Numbered from the stretch's first letter, positions 16,760 to 26,324 are shown. The stretch is 64,000 nt of DNA from Amycolatopsis eburnea (GCF_003937945.1 NZ_RSEC01000060.1:1-64000), one strand, 5' to 3'. The notes: a model not told the origin generated them from the letters alone. Numbers and translations: made by a program.

Positions 16760-17583
16760 GATTCGGTCGGCGCCGGAGCCGCCAAGCGCGCCAACAGCCC
16801 GATACGCGCCGCACTCTCGCTGCCAGGCTTCGCCATGTACGTCGACATCGTCTGACCTGGAGCGCTGGTGATGGCCATCGATTCGTGACTCAGCCGGAGC
16901 TCCCCGACGTCGGGATGATGAAAGATCTTCGTGTCACGTGCTCTCGGTTGAATCTCGTAACGCGACCACAGCCGCGAAAAGGCGGAACTCCGCTGGGTCA
17001 TCTCGCCGACCAGGTGGACGACCCGCGGATCTCGCGGGAACGATGCCGACGACGACCGCAGGTTCTTCACGGCGACTTCGGTGGCCCAGCTCCAGTCGTC
17101 GAAGAACTGACGCGCGAACGGGTCCAGGAAGATCATCCGGATCAGGTTGTCGAACCGCTCGAACCCGGAATAGAGGGCGACAGCGAGGCGGTTGGCGGCC
17201 AGTACGTCCTGGCTGGGTCCGATGATCAGAGCCGGAACCTCGCTCAGCCGATCCAGCAGCTGGACGAGATCGGGTTCGACCCGCTCGGGCGACGGCCCCT
17301 GGGACAGACCGGAGATCCCGAGCTGGAACAGGTGTTCCCGGGCCAAGTCGTCCAGCTGCAGCGCACCGGCCAGAGCAGCCAGGACCTTCGGTGAAGGCGT
17401 ACGCTCCCGCCCTTGCTCCAGATGCGTGTAGTAATCCGTGCTCACGCCGGCGAGCACGGCGACCTCCTCCCGGCGCAGGCCGGGAACCCGCCGGGACTTG
17501 TCCGGGGGAAATCCCGCCGCGGCCGACGACGCGAGGTTCCGCCGAGCACGCAAGAACTCGCCGAGCTCTCCTCTCCCATCCAC
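16756..17583 (-). CDS. XRE-family regulator with MmyB-like ligand domain (module 2)
   Basis: A 275-residue paralogue of the regulator at 6508-7383, with the same architecture. The HTH reads LRREEVAVLAGVSTDYYTHLEQGRE (about residues 37-61), and the MmyB-like domain has FDNLIRMIFLDPFARQFFDDW. GTG start chosen at VDGRGELGEFLRARR to match the paralogue; a second GTG two codons upstream is possible. It follows the amidohydrolase operon after about 197 bp, so it may have its own promoter. It probably controls the QOR/KPR/AKR/amidohydrolase operon upstream on the same strand, whose first promoter carries palindrome copy 2. Confidence 0.88.
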   Translation of the reverse strand: MDGRGELGEFLRARRNLASSAAAGFPPDKSRRVPGLRREEVAVLAGVSTDYYTHLEQGRERTPSPKVLAALAGALQLDDLAREHLFQLGISGLSQGPSPERVEPDLVQLLDRLSEVPALIIGPSQDVLAANRLAVALYSGFERFDNLIRMIFLDPFARQFFDDWSWATEVAVKNLRSSSASFPRDPRVVHLVGEMTQRSSAFSRLWSRYEIQPRARDTKIFHHPDVGELRLSHESMAITSAPGQTMSTYMAKPGSESAARIGLLARLAAPAPTES

Positions 17584-17780
17584 CGGCACGATGCTAAGTG
17601 ATCTGCCACCCCCGAGCATGTCGACCGCACACTTTTCCCGCCTCGGCGGCGGCCACTGGCTCGTTCGCTCGTCGCCGGTTCGCCCGGCGCCACTGCATCG
17701 GCTCTCCGCGCCCATCGGACACGAGGCTGATGTCACCCGGCGAGCGGCGCCCGGCCTACCGCCGGAACCCACGCGATCTC

Positions 17781-18773
17781 TCACCGACACCGCGCCTCGG
17801 TTGCCGTGGCAATCCTGGCAGCGGCCGTGGGAAAGAGACCGAACGCGTTCCGCCCGATCGCTCGAATCTGTTCCCCGGTCAAGCCGTCGTACCTCAGGAT
17901 TTCGCGCAGGTTGGTGTTCATGGTGGCGTCGGTCGTGCACGGCACCCCGCAGTCGGACCCGTACACGAGGTGATCGGGAGAGGTCATCGCCAGACCGCCC
18001 GCCAGGCCGTTCGGCGCTGTCCCTGCGGTGTCGAGGTACAGCCGACGCAGATGCTCCTGGATCTCTGTATGGGTGATTCCGTGCGGGTTCGGGACCCAGC
18101 GCTCGGTTCCGAGCAGCTGCAGGCGGCCGGCGATCGAGGGCAGCGCTCCGCCGCAGTGGGCGACGATGAACCTGATCTCCGGGTAGCGCCGGAACACGCC
18201 GCTGTAGAGCATGTCGGCGAACGTGCGAGCGGTCTGGAATGCGACTTCGAAGACAGCGTCGGGGCGCCCCATCGTGGCACGGTAGGCGTCGGGGTGGGCG
18301 GAGACGACGGCCTTGCGGCGGTTGAGCTCCGCCCACACCGGCTCGAGGAGGGGGTCGCTGAGGTACGTTCCCTTGTAGAAGGACGTCACAGCGAATCCGT
18401 CTGCTCCCAGCTGATCCGCACGGCCGACTTCGGCCAGGCACGCCGACGGATCGTCGGTGGGCAGGGCGGCCAGGAGCCCGAACCGGTCCGGGTGGTCCGC
18501 CACGACCGAGGCACCGAAGTCGTTCGAGTCACGCAGGGCCTCGAGCTCCATGGGGATGTTGCTGAGCAGTTGCATCCGGATGCCGGTCCGGTCCATGTAG
18601 GCCAAGGTGGACTCGGCATCCCACCGTGGTGGTTCGTCGACCTGCCAGTACGCCTCGCGCAGCCGCTCCACCTGCTGCGCCGCCATCTCGGCGGTGCGCG
18701 GTGGGCTGAAGTGCGCGTGCACGTCGATCCACCCGTCGACCAAGGCGCCGGGTGTGCGCGCCGAGCCGCTCAC
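17781..18773 (-). CDS. Amidohydrolase-2 (ACMSD-like) TIM-barrel hydrolase/decarboxylase
   Basis: A 330-residue metal-dependent amidohydrolase-2 protein. The N-terminal metal motif is DVHAHFSPP (H19, H21), with further ligands in VSAHPDAYR, FIVAHCGGALP and the C-terminal Asp in VYGSDCGVP. The family includes ACMSD and aromatic 2,6-dihydroxybenzoate-type decarboxylases as well as hydrolases. The GTG start overlaps the AKR stop by GTGA. Context (AKR, KPR-like and quinone oxidoreductase upstream) suggests decarboxylation or hydrolysis of an oxidised ring product, but this is inference. Confidence 0.85.
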   Translation of the reverse strand: MSGSARTPGALVDGWIDVHAHFSPPRTAEMAAQQVERLREAYWQVDEPPRWDAESTLAYMDRTGIRMQLLSNIPMELEALRDSNDFGASVVADHPDRFGLLAALPTDDPSACLAEVGRADQLGADGFAVTSFYKGTYLSDPLLEPVWAELNRRKAVVSAHPDAYRATMGRPDAVFEVAFQTARTFADMLYSGVFRRYPEIRFIVAHCGGALPSIAGRLQLLGTERWVPNPHGITHTEIQEHLRRLYLDTAGTAPNGLAGGLAMTSPDHLVYGSDCGVPCTTDATMNTNLREILRYDGLTGEQIRAIGRNAFGLFPTAAARIATATEARCR

Positions 18774-19648
18774 TCCGCGACGGCCCGGGTCAGCGCCTCG
18801 ACGTCGGCGTCCGACAGGTCGACGTCCGCGGCGGCGACGTTGTCCTCCAGGTGCTCGACGGACGAGGTGCCCGGAATGGGCAGAATGGCCGGAGAACGGC
18901 GCAGGAGCCAGGCGAGCGCGAGCTGTGACGGGCTCGCTCCGTGCTCCTCCGCGATGGCGGCGAGCGGGCCACCGCTCTTGACGAGCTTTCCGGTGGCCAG
19001 GGGGAACCACGGGATGAACGCCAGCCCGTTCCGCTCGGCGTACTCGAGGACGGGCTCGGCACTGCGGTCGGCGAGGTTGTAGAGGTTCTGCACGGACACG
19101 ATTTGCGCGGTTTTGGCTGCCTCCTCAAGCTGGTCCGCGGTCACCTCGGACATCCCGATGTGCCGGATCACGCCCTCTTCCTGCAGGAGCTTGAGCTCTC
19201 CGATCTGGTCGGCGAGCGGCACCTGCGGATCGACGCGGTGGAGCTGGAACAGGTCGATGCACTCGACGCCGAGGTGGCGAAGGCTCAGGAGTGCCTGCTG
19301 GCGCAGGTACTCGGGGCGCCCCACCGGCCGCCAGTCGTGGGGACCCGAACGGGTGAGCCCGGCCTTGGTGGCGATGACGATGTCGTCGGAGTAAGGATGC
19401 AGGGCCTCGCGGAGCAGGGGCTCGGCGACGACGGGGCCGTAGGAGTCCGCGGTGTCGAAGAACGTGACCCCGAGCTCGGCTGCGTGGCGGAGGACGCGGA
19501 TGGCCGCATCGCGGTCGGCGGGCTCGCCCCAGATGCCGGGACCGGTGAGCTGCATGGTCCCGTACCCGAGGCGTGTCACCGGCAGGTCGCCGCCGAGTTC
19601 GAACGTCCCGGACGCGGCGGCGTTCGGCACGGTGGTGTTGCCAGTCAT
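18770..19648 (-). CDS. Aldo/keto reductase (module 2)
   Basis: A 292-residue NADP-dependent aldo/keto reductase, closely similar to 5594-6511. Tetrad residues lie in FFDTADSYGPV (Asp, Tyr), VIATKAGL (Lys) and DLFQLHRVDP (His); PIPGTSSVEHLEDN binds NADP phosphate. ATG start (MTGNTTVPNAA) has GAAAGG eight bases upstream. It lies 74 bp after the KPR-like gene and overlaps the amidohydrolase start. It lacks the extra ~12-residue insert after the Lys motif that the module-1 copy carries (ISRGDELVRLGP region). Confidence 0.93.
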   Translation of the reverse strand: MTGNTTVPNAAASGTFELGGDLPVTRLGYGTMQLTGPGIWGEPADRDAAIRVLRHAAELGVTFFDTADSYGPVVAEPLLREALHPYSDDIVIATKAGLTRSGPHDWRPVGRPEYLRQQALLSLRHLGVECIDLFQLHRVDPQVPLADQIGELKLLQEEGVIRHIGMSEVTADQLEEAAKTAQIVSVQNLYNLADRSAEPVLEYAERNGLAFIPWFPLATGKLVKSGGPLAAIAEEHGASPSQLALAWLLRRSPAILPIPGTSSVEHLEDNVAAADVDLSDADVEALTRAVAE

Positions 19649-19722
19649 GTAAGTACCTTTCGGACGAACTGAAGATGTTGGTGCGCTGAAGGGATCAGGA
19701 CGAACAGTCCGGCCCGGTGTCG

Positions 19723-20649
19723 TCAGGGAGCCGGCCGGGCCGCGTCGTGGACACGCAGGCGCACGAGCGCCGCGTCCAGCAAGCCGGGAGCGGAGTCCCG
19801 GCGGCGGGCGACGAGGTCGCCGAGGATGTGCTCGGCCTCGGTGCGCCGGCCGGCCCGCAGGTCGGCCAGCAGGGACGGAACGAGCGTCGAGCCCGGCTCG
19901 GTGATGGTGCGCCGGGAGCCGGCCAGCGCCGCCTCCTGCTGAGGATGACCGTTTTCCGCGGCGATCGCCGCGGCCTCGGCCAGCATCCGGGCGCCGATCC
20001 AGGCCCCGCCCGCGTCGACGAGCTCGCCGACCGTGCCGCCGACCATGCCGGTCGCCCCGGCCGCCGCGGCGATGAAGACCCACTTCGCCCACATCTCGGC
20101 GACCACGTCCGGCGCGCGCCGCACCGTGAATCCCGGGCTGGTCAGGATCTGCTCGATCGTCTCCACGGGGAGCCGCAGGGCCCCGCGCGCGCCGAAGGTC
20201 AGCCGGGCGGGGTTGCCGTCGTGCCGGATCGTGCCGCCGCCGGCGCGGTGCACCGACACGAAGCACGAGCCACCCAGCACCGCCTCGGCCCCGAAGCGCT
20301 CATCGAGTACGTCGAGTTGGCGCATGCCGTTGAGCAATGGGAGCACGACGGCACCCGCGCGCACTACGGGCTCGATGTCCGTGACCGCCGCCTCGAGGTC
20401 GGGCGCCTTGCAGGCCAGCAGAATCAGGTCGAACGGCCCGGCTCGTTCGAGCTCTGCCGCGGTGACGGTGTGCGGTCGTGCCAGCCGGACAGGCACCGTC
20501 GTGCTTTCGACGGACAGCCCGTCGTCGAGAACGGCCTGCCGCGCCGGACGGACCAGGAAGGTCACGTCCCGCCCGCCGGCCGCGAGCTGGGCGCCGAAGA
20601 AAGCGCCGATGGCGCCGGCCCCGACGACGAGGACGCGCTCACCGGACAC
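19723..20649 (-). CDS. Ketopantoate reductase-family oxidoreductase (second copy)
   Basis: A 308-residue protein with a canonical Rossmann loop VLVVGAGAIGAFFGAQLAAGG (residues about 6-25), the family Lys in LLACKAPDLE, Asn in LPLLNGMRQ, and the C-terminal substrate helix MWAKWVFIAAAAG. It retains more PanE-like residues than the copy at 2418-3365. GTG start (VSGERVLVV) overlaps the quinone oxidoreductase stop by 11 bases. Pantothenate synthesis is unlikely in this setting; a secondary-alcohol/ketone reductase role is inferred from the operon. Confidence 0.88.
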   Translation of the reverse strand: MSGERVLVVGAGAIGAFFGAQLAAGGRDVTFLVRPARQAVLDDGLSVESTTVPVRLARPHTVTAAELERAGPFDLILLACKAPDLEAAVTDIEPVVRAGAVVLPLLNGMRQLDVLDERFGAEAVLGGSCFVSVHRAGGGTIRHDGNPARLTFGARGALRLPVETIEQILTSPGFTVRRAPDVVAEMWAKWVFIAAAAGATGMVGGTVGELVDAGGAWIGARMLAEAAAIAAENGHPQQEAALAGSRRTITEPGSTLVPSLLADLRAGRRTEAEHILGDLVARRRDSAPGLLDAALVRLRVHDAARPAP

Positions 20650-21580
20650 GAAGGACGATCTTTCCGCGGGTGCGTCCGGAGTCGATGAGGCGGTGCGCCT
20701 GCGCGACGTCGTCGAGGTCGAGCACGTGGGAGACGACCGGCCGCAGCTCGCCTGCGTCGACGAGCGCGGCGATCTCGGAAAGCCTCGGGCCGTTGGAGTC
20801 GAGCACGAAGGTGTGCACCGAGATGCCCAGCTCGGCGGCCTTTTCCTCGTTCGGGGCGCCCGCGATCGTGACCAGCGCACCGCCCGATGCCACCACGTTG
20901 TACGAGCGTTCGAGCGTCTCACCGCCGACGGCGTCGAGCACCACATCGGCGAACCGGCCGCGGGCCGCGAAGTCCTCACCGCGGTGGTCGATCACCTCGT
21001 CGGCACCGAGTGAGCGGGCCAGCTCGACGCCGTCCCCCGACGCCGTCGCCACCACCTTGGCGCCGCGGTGACGGGCGAGCTGGATCGCCATCGTCCCCAC
21101 CCCGCCGGCCCCGGCGTGCACCAGCACCGTCTTACCCGCCTCGAGACCGCCGAGATCGAACAGCGCCTTCCACGCGGTCAGCGTGACCAGCGGAACCGCG
21201 GCCGCAGACTCCAACGACAGCGTGCGCGGGACCGCGGCGATCTCACCGGCGTCGACCGCGAGATACTGAGCGTAACTGCCGTCACGGGCCAGTGACGGCC
21301 GGCCGTACACGACATCACCGACTGCCCACCGCGTGGTTCCCGACCCGACTGCTACGACCGTACCTGCGAAGTCCCAGCCCAAAATCCACGGCATCGGTCG
21401 GTCAGAGACCGCGAACAGTCCTCGTCGGACAAGTGAGTCGACCGGGTTGACGGCCGCTGCGTGCACGCGGACGAGGACGTCACCGGGGCCTGGCTGCGGG
21501 ATCGGTACGTTCTCCACTGTCAGCACCGACTCGTCGCCGAACCGATGGATCCGAACGGCCTTCATACCGTCGCCGGACAT
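20639..21580 (-). CDS. Zinc-independent MDR quinone oxidoreductase (module 2)
   Basis: A 313-residue paralogue of 7508-8434, with the shared stretches AAVNPVDSLVR, ILGWDFAGTVV, VTLTAWKALFD, HAGAGGVGTMA and DSGRTRGKIVLRV. Three ATGs are available. AAGGAG is only one base from the first but seven from the second, so MSGDGMKAVRI is chosen. It is the first gene of the module-2 operon (QOR, KPR, AKR, amidohydrolase). A palindrome matching that of module 1 lies 64 bp upstream. Confidence 0.93.
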   Translation of the reverse strand: MSGDGMKAVRIHRFGDESVLTVENVPIPQPGPGDVLVRVHAAAVNPVDSLVRRGLFAVSDRPMPWILGWDFAGTVVAVGSGTTRWAVGDVVYGRPSLARDGSYAQYLAVDAGEIAAVPRTLSLESAAAVPLVTLTAWKALFDLGGLEAGKTVLVHAGAGGVGTMAIQLARHRGAKVVATASGDGVELARSLGADEVIDHRGEDFAARGRFADVVLDAVGGETLERSYNVVASGGALVTIAGAPNEEKAAELGISVHTFVLDSNGPRLSEIAALVDAGELRPVVSHVLDLDDVAQAHRLIDSGRTRGKIVLRVR

Positions 21581-21644
21581 CGCCATGCTCCTTCTACTGA
21601 GAATGCTTTCGATATCGACGTTAGGTTCAAGTTCAGCTCACTGG

Positions 21645-21662
21645 GTAGGTGCACTACACCCA
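21645..21662. promoter_or_regulatory. Palindromic operator candidate, copy 2 (XRE/MmyB regulon)
   Basis: GTAGGTGCACTACACCCA matches copy 1 (GTGGGTGCAGCGCACCCA) at 14 of 18 bases, with all differences in the centre or at one arm base. It sits at nearly the same distance from the paralogous oxidoreductase start. Confidence 0.55.
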
Positions 21663-22031
21663 CCTTGATGGGCTCACACCGGCGCGCAGGTGGCGCACCA
21701 CCGTTATCGGCACGCTCGCGGAGTCGAAGTGAAGTAGAAGGATGAGGGACGAGACCGACCAGGCCGACGGCCGCGCAGTCGAGCTGCGGTGCGGGCGTAC
21801 GTCCCGCTGACATCGCGGGCAGGCGCCGCGTGGTCGAGGAGGCTACCGGGCGAACAGGCCGGAGACCCGGTGCGGTTATGCCGCCGCTGATGCCGTGGGC
21901 TGTCTCGAGCCGACCGGGCGGGTCGTTCGGCCGGCGCACCCGGACAGGACGCGGGACGAAGCCTGGGCAAGGGGGGCGTCGATGGTCCCAGCGTCGCCGA
22001 TGCGAGCCGAATCGAGTGGTTCGTCGCCGAC
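21663..22031. other. Non-coding stretch, nothing recognised
   Basis: No frame here carries a recognisable domain. The open frames lack ribosome binding sites and have shadow-like composition. It may hold the decayed upstream part of the aminotransferase remnant that follows, but I cannot identify residues of it. Confidence 0.4.
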
Positions 22032-22199
22032 ATGCCCGCTCTTCTGAGGACGGCGACGACAACGCTCCGCGACGCCTGGCTGTCCCAGGTGCGAACGGGA
22101 CTGCGGGTGTCCTTCGGCGTGTACAACACCGGCGACGACGTCGACCGCTTCACCGACATCCTCGAACGCGGCCTGCGGACCCTGCGACCCGCCGGGTGA
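22032..22199 (+). pseudogene. C-terminal remnant of a class V aminotransferase/cysteine-desulfurase-like protein
   Basis: The frame ends with LRVSFGVYNTGDDVDRFTDI followed by LERGLRTLRPAG and a stop. RVSxGVYNTxEDVDRF is the closing beta-strand/helix motif of class V aminotransferases (SufS/Csd type). Nothing upstream shows the PLP lysine or the rest of the fold, and no start or ribosome site is evident. It is a relic, possibly deleted when the flanking operons were assembled. The boundary upstream is arbitrary. Confidence 0.5.
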
Positions 22200-22352
22200 T
22201 CCGGTCACTGCGACGCTGAGCCCGGAGCAAGCGACAACCGGGTCTACGGCCCGGCGCAAGCCGGCGCGTTCGACAACGTGGCGGTGCCGACCACGTCGAC
22301 GTAGCCGGCGGCGCCGTCGGGCACTCGCACTCTCTCGTTGTCGCTTCGTCTC

Positions 22353-23198
22353 TTATCCGGACGCGAAGGTCGCGGTGCCGGTGATCGCGGTGGCGCCGCC
22401 CTCGACCATGCCCGACAACGCGAGCTTCCCGCCGTCGCGGCGTCCGTGGGTCAGCACGGTCGCGCCGGCGAACACCGGGCTGAACAAGCGGTATCCGAAC
22501 GACGTCACCGGCCGGTCACCGTGCCGGCGCGGGATCTCCAGCAACAGCAACGCCAGCAGCGGGCCGTGCACGACCAGCCCGGGATACCCCTCGACCTCGG
22601 TCGCGTACGGCCGGTCGTAGTGGATGCGGTGGGTGTTGTAGGTCAGCGCGCTGAACCGGAACAGCAACTGCGGCCCGGTCGGCGTGCTGATCTTCCACTC
22701 GTGCGGCGGCTCGGCGGCCGCTTCCGGTTCGGCGAGCCGCCGCCGTTGCCCGGCGGGCTGGGACCGGTAGACGACGTCCTGGTGCTCGGTGAGCAGGAGT
22801 TCGCCGCCGCGCCGGTATTCGTGGCGGACGGTCACGAACGCCAGCTGCCCGCTGCGGCCCTCCTTCACGGTGACGCCGGCCAGTTCACTCCGGCGGTCGA
22901 TCTGGTCACCAATGCGGATCGGCGCGCGGACCTCGAGGCGGCCACCGGCGATCATCCGGCGCCGGTCCGGGATCGGCGGGAAGAAGTGCCCCTCCGCCGG
23001 GTGGCCGTCCTCGCCGAGAGCGGCCTGCGGGGTCGGCTCGAGGAAGTGGAACCAGTGCCACAACGGCGGCAACGGCCCGGCCGGCACGGGCCGGTCGAGC
23101 AGCGCCGAAAGCGCCGTGGCCGGCCACGCACCGATCACCTCCGACGCCTCAACAGGCTCAGGCCACCACCCGCTGACCACGTCGTGCAAGTTCGTCAT
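22353..23198 (-). CDS. HTD2-type MaoC-fold dehydratase (mesaconyl/itaconyl-CoA hydratase-like)
   Basis: A 281-residue double hot-dog protein of the HTD2/FAS1-associated MaoC type. The N-terminal half has LPPLWHWFHFLEPTPQAALG. The C-terminal half has THRIHYDRPYATEVEGYPGL then VVHGPLLALLLLE, where Asp/His of the hydratase site lie. This length and motif set match mesaconyl-C4-CoA and itaconyl-CoA hydratases rather than short MaoC proteins. GGAGG six bases before ATG sets the start. Last gene of the 20-gene unit, overlapping the acyl-CoA dehydrogenase by four bases. With the nearby CitE-like lyase it suggests C5-dicarboxyl-CoA cleavage (inference). Confidence 0.85.
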   Translation of the reverse strand: MTNLHDVVSGWWPEPVEASEVIGAWPATALSALLDRPVPAGPLPPLWHWFHFLEPTPQAALGEDGHPAEGHFFPPIPDRRRMIAGGRLEVRAPIRIGDQIDRRSELAGVTVKEGRSGQLAFVTVRHEYRRGGELLLTEHQDVVYRSQPAGQRRRLAEPEAAAEPPHEWKISTPTGPQLLFRFSALTYNTHRIHYDRPYATEVEGYPGLVVHGPLLALLLLEIPRRHGDRPVTSFGYRLFSPVFAGATVLTHGRRDGGKLALSGMVEGGATAITGTATFASG

Positions 23199-24349
23199 GG
23201 TAATCCTCCGCGAGCGATGAGCTGCTTGACGATGACGTTTTGCTGGATCTCGTTCGTGCCCTCCCCGACGATCATCAGGGGCGCGTCCCGGAAGTACCGC
23301 TCGACGTCGAACTCCGTCGAATAGCCGTAGCCGCCGTGGACGCGGATCGCGGCGAGCGCGACCTCCATCGCCGTCTCCGAGCAGAACAACTTCGCCATCC
23401 CGGCTTCCAGGTCGGCGCGCTCACCCGCGTCGTACCGGCGTGCGGCGTGCAGCAGCAGCTGGCGGGCGGCGGTCAACTTGGTCGCCATCGTCGCGAGGTG
23501 GTTGCCGACCGACTGGTGCTGCCAGATCGGCTTGCCGAACGACTCGCGTTCCTGGGCGTACTTCAGGGCGTCGTCGAACGCGGCCCGCGCGACGCCGGTG
23601 GCGCGGGCGGCGACCTGGATGCGGCCGATCTCCAGCCCCCGCATCATCTGCGCGAACCCCTTCCCCTCGGTCTCGCCGAGCAGCGCGTCCGCCGGCACGC
23701 GGCAGTCGTCGAAGGTGATCTCGCAGCTCTCGACGCCCTTGTAGCCGAGCTTCGGCAGGTCCTTGGAGACGGTGAACCCGGGAACCTTCTCGACCAGCAG
23801 GATGCTGATGCCCTTGTGCGCGGGCTGGGCGTCCGGATCGGTCTTGCACAGCAGGGCGACCAGGCCGGACCGGCGGGCGTTGCTGATCCACGTCTTGGTG
23901 CCGTCGACGACGTACCCGCCGCCGACCTTGCGCGCGGTCGTGCGCAGGGCCTGCAGGTCGGAGCCGCCACCCGGTTCGGTCAGCGCCATGGTCGCGCGCA
24001 GCTCGCCGGTCGCCATGCGCGGCAGGTAGCGCTGCTTCTGCTGCTCGGTGCCGAAGGTGAGGATCAGCTTCGCCACGACGGTGTGCCCGCCCATGGCACC
24101 GGCGAGGCTCATCCAGCCGCGCGCCAGTTCCTCGGTCACCAGCGCGTAGCACTCGGTGGAGACCCGCAGATCGCTGTAGGGTTCGGGGATGGCCAGCCCG
24201 TAGACGCCGAGCCGCTTCATCTGCTCGATCAGCTCTTCGGGGTAGGTGTTCGCGTGTTCGAGCTCGCGCACGACCGGCCGGACGTCGCGGTCGACGAAGT
24301 CGCGGACGGTGTCCACGATGGCCTGCTCGACGTCGTCCAGCCGGTTCAT
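23195..24349 (-). CDS. Acyl-CoA dehydrogenase
   Basis: A 384-residue FAD-dependent acyl-CoA dehydrogenase. Signature blocks are ATMALTEPGGGSDLQALRT (residues about 130-150), KTWISNARRSG (FAD/substrate loop), IQVAARATGVARAAFDDALKYAQER and the C-terminal GGYGYSTEFDVERYFRDAP. The catalytic base is not in the GYGY+EF position of short-chain enzymes with certainty; EGTNEIQQN near the end carries the glutamate typical of many members. Flanked by ATGA overlaps on both sides (CitE-like upstream, HTD2 downstream). The substrate is probably a short branched or dicarboxyl acyl-CoA (inference). Confidence 0.94.
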   Translation of the reverse strand: MNRLDDVEQAIVDTVRDFVDRDVRPVVRELEHANTYPEELIEQMKRLGVYGLAIPEPYSDLRVSTECYALVTEELARGWMSLAGAMGGHTVVAKLILTFGTEQQKQRYLPRMATGELRATMALTEPGGGSDLQALRTTARKVGGGYVVDGTKTWISNARRSGLVALLCKTDPDAQPAHKGISILLVEKVPGFTVSKDLPKLGYKGVESCEITFDDCRVPADALLGETEGKGFAQMMRGLEIGRIQVAARATGVARAAFDDALKYAQERESFGKPIWQHQSVGNHLATMATKLTAARQLLLHAARRYDAGERADLEAGMAKLFCSETAMEVALAAIRVHGGYGYSTEFDVERYFRDAPLMIVGEGTNEIQQNVIVKQLIARGGLP

Positions 24350-25146
24350 CGGATTTCTCCCCGAGCGTGGGCTTCGAGCAATCGCCGGGCCCGGTCGACG
24401 ACGGGTTTGTCAACCAACTGCCCGTCGATCGCCGCTGCAGACAACCCCGCCGTCTTGACGATCCGCCGTGCCCAAGCCAGCTCGCTCGTGGTCGGGGCGA
24501 ACGCGGTGCGCACGGGTTCCACCTGCCGGGGGTGGACGCAGAGCTTCCCACCGAACCCGAGCCGGCGAGCGCGTCGCGCGTCCTCACCGGCGCGAGCCAG
24601 GTCGTCGAGCCGGGTGGTGACGCCGTCGATCGGAGCGGGCAGCCCGGCGGCCGCCGAGGCGAGGACCAGCCGGGAGCGGGCGGGATCCATGGCCGCCCGG
24701 TCGTCGTGGGCGACACCGAGCTGGGCGGCGAGGTCGACGCTGCCGAAGGCGAGCCGCGCGACGCCGGGCGCGGCCGCGAAAGCGCGGGCATTCTCGACGC
24801 CGAGGGCCGTCTCCACCAGCGCGATCACCGGGAGCCCGGTCAGCTCGGCGAGCACCGCGGGCTGTTCGGTTTTCGGCAGCATCACCGGTGCCTGCGCGGC
24901 GCGGACGAGTTCGGCGTCCGCCTCGAACCACTTCGTGCCCGCGGCGTTGATCCGCACGACACCCCTCCCGCCCGCGGCCAGCCAGCCTCGGGCGTCCTCG
25001 CGCGCTGCGTCTTTGTCGCCGGGGGCGACGGCATCCTCGAGGTCGAGGACGACGACGTCCGCGCCACTGGCGGCGGCCTTGCCGAACCGGTCCCGGCGGT
25101 CTCCGGGCACGAACAGGAACGTGCTCGCGGAGTCGAGAGCGATCAC
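24346..25146 (-). CDS. CitE-like lyase (HpcH/HpaI family; malyl/citramalyl-CoA lyase type)
   Basis: A 266-residue TIM-barrel protein of the CitE-like family. Conserved blocks: [38 protein letters not shown] (metal-site region), [26 protein letters not shown] (catalytic Glu) and [11 protein letters not shown] (Glu/Asp metal ligand), then [10 protein letters not shown]. CitE-like proteins without CitD/CitF partners cleave malyl-, methylmalyl- or citramalyl-CoA. No citrate-lyase alpha or gamma genes are present, so a stand-alone lyase is expected. GTG start overlaps the upstream dehydrogenase stop (GTGA). Confidence 0.9.
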   Translation of the reverse strand: MIALDSASTFLFVPGDRRDRFGKAAASGADVVVLDLEDAVAPGDKDAAREDARGWLAAGGRGVVRINAAGTKWFEADAELVRAAQAPVMLPKTEQPAVLAELTGLPVIALVETALGVENARAFAAAPGVARLAFGSVDLAAQLGVAHDDRAAMDPARSRLVLASAAAGLPAPIDGVTTRLDDLARAGEDARRARRLGFGGKLCVHPRQVEPVRTAFAPTTSELAWARRIVKTAGLSAAAIDGQLVDKPVVDRARRLLEAHARGEIR

Positions 25147-26324
25147 CGGCCCGCCCTCCCGAGGAGCGCGTCGGAGACGATCCGCTTCTGGATCTCCGAA
25201 GTGCCCTCGAAGATGCGCGTCAGCCGCGCGTCCCGCCAGTACCGCTCGACCGGATAGTCCGTGGTGTAGCCCGCACCACCGTGGATCTGCAGGGCTTCGC
25301 TGGTCGCCCGCTCGGCCATGTCGGAGGCGAACAGCTTGACCATCGACGCCCGGACCGGGTCGGACCGGCCGGCGTCGACGTCCGCGCAAACCTGGTACAT
25401 GAGCGCGCGGGCCGCCTCGATCTCCGTGGCCATGTCGGCGATCTTGAACCGGATCGCCTGGTGGGCCCCGATCGGGCGGCCGAACTGCACCCGCTCGGCG
25501 GCGTAGCGGATCGAGTCCTCCAGCCCGCCCCGGGCCAGGCCGATCGCGCGAGCCGCGGTGTGGACGCGGGCGGTGTCCAGATCACCCATCGCGATGCGGA
25601 AGCCGTCACCCGGCTCGCCGACCACCTCGTCGGCCCACGCGTCGTCGAACGACAGTTCCCAGGTTTTCCAGCCGTGATAGCCGATCTTGCGCACCGGGGT
25701 GCCCCGCACGCCCTCAGGCAGTGTCCCGCGTTCCTTGTGCATCAGGAAGCAGGTGATCCCGCGCGCCCGGTGGGCCGGGTCGAGCGGCTCGGTGCGGGCG
25801 AAGACCTGGAGGTAGTCCGCGCCGTCGGCGAAGGTGCACCACATCTTCTGCCCGGTGATGCGCCAGCCGGTCCCGTCGCGGCGGGCCCGGGTGGTGAGCG
25901 CGGCGACGTCCGACCCGGCGTCCGGTTCGGAAAGGGCGAACGCCGAGAGGAACTCGCCACGCGCCATGCGCGGCAGGTATCGCTGCCGCTGCTCGACGCC
26001 GAAGCCCGCGGTGAACTGCTGCCCGCGGGCGACCAGGCTCGCGACACTCATCCAACCGCGCGCCAGCTCCTCGACCACGATCGCGTACTCCGACAGTCCC
26101 AGCCCGAGCCCGCCGTATTCCTCGGGGATGAGGATGCCGAAGAAGCCCAGGTCGGCCATCTTCGCGCGCAGCTCCATGGGGATTTCGCCGCCCACCGGGT
26201 CCAGTTCGTTCGCGACGGGCAGCACCTCGCGGGCCACGAAGTCGCGAGCCATGGCCTGGATCGCCAGCCGCTCCTCGGTGAGGAACGGGCTGCCGGGCGG
26301 GACGGAAGTCGCCGTGTCGGCCAT
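25143..26324 (-). CDS. Acyl-CoA dehydrogenase (second)
   Basis: A 393-residue acyl-CoA dehydrogenase, distinct from its downstream neighbour. Motifs include [75 protein letters not shown] and [20 protein letters not shown] with [12 protein letters not shown], whose Glu is the usual catalytic base. ATG start has AGGAG eight bases upstream. It overlaps the CitE-like gene and lies 44 bp after the F420 enzyme. Two dehydrogenases in one operon imply two separate alpha,beta-desaturations. Confidence 0.95.
   Translation of the reverse strand: MADTATSVPPGSPFLTEERLAIQAMARDFVAREVLPVANELDPVGGEIPMELRAKMADLGFFGILIPEEYGGLGLGLSEYAIVVEELARGWMSVASLVARGQQFTAGFGVEQRQRYLPRMARGEFLSAFALSEPDAGSDVAALTTRARRDGTGWRITGQKMWCTFADGADYLQVFARTEPLDPAHRARGITCFLMHKERGTLPEGVRGTPVRKIGYHGWKTWELSFDDAWADEVVGEPGDGFRIAMGDLDTARVHTAARAIGLARGGLEDSIRYAAERVQFGRPIGAHQAIRFKIADMATEIEAARALMYQVCADVDAGRSDPVRASMVKLFASDMAERATSEALQIHGGAGYTTDYPVERYWRDARLTRIFEGTSEIQKRIVSDALLGRAGR

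Noticed and set aside
21604-21625. TTCGATATCGA as a third copy of the LacI operator
   Set aside because: Only GATATC is shared with TTTGATATCAAA; the flanks differ and it lacks the CGTT extension.
24346-25146. Citrate lyase beta subunit
   Set aside because: No alpha, gamma or prosthetic-group genes are nearby; a stand-alone CitE-like lyase fits better.
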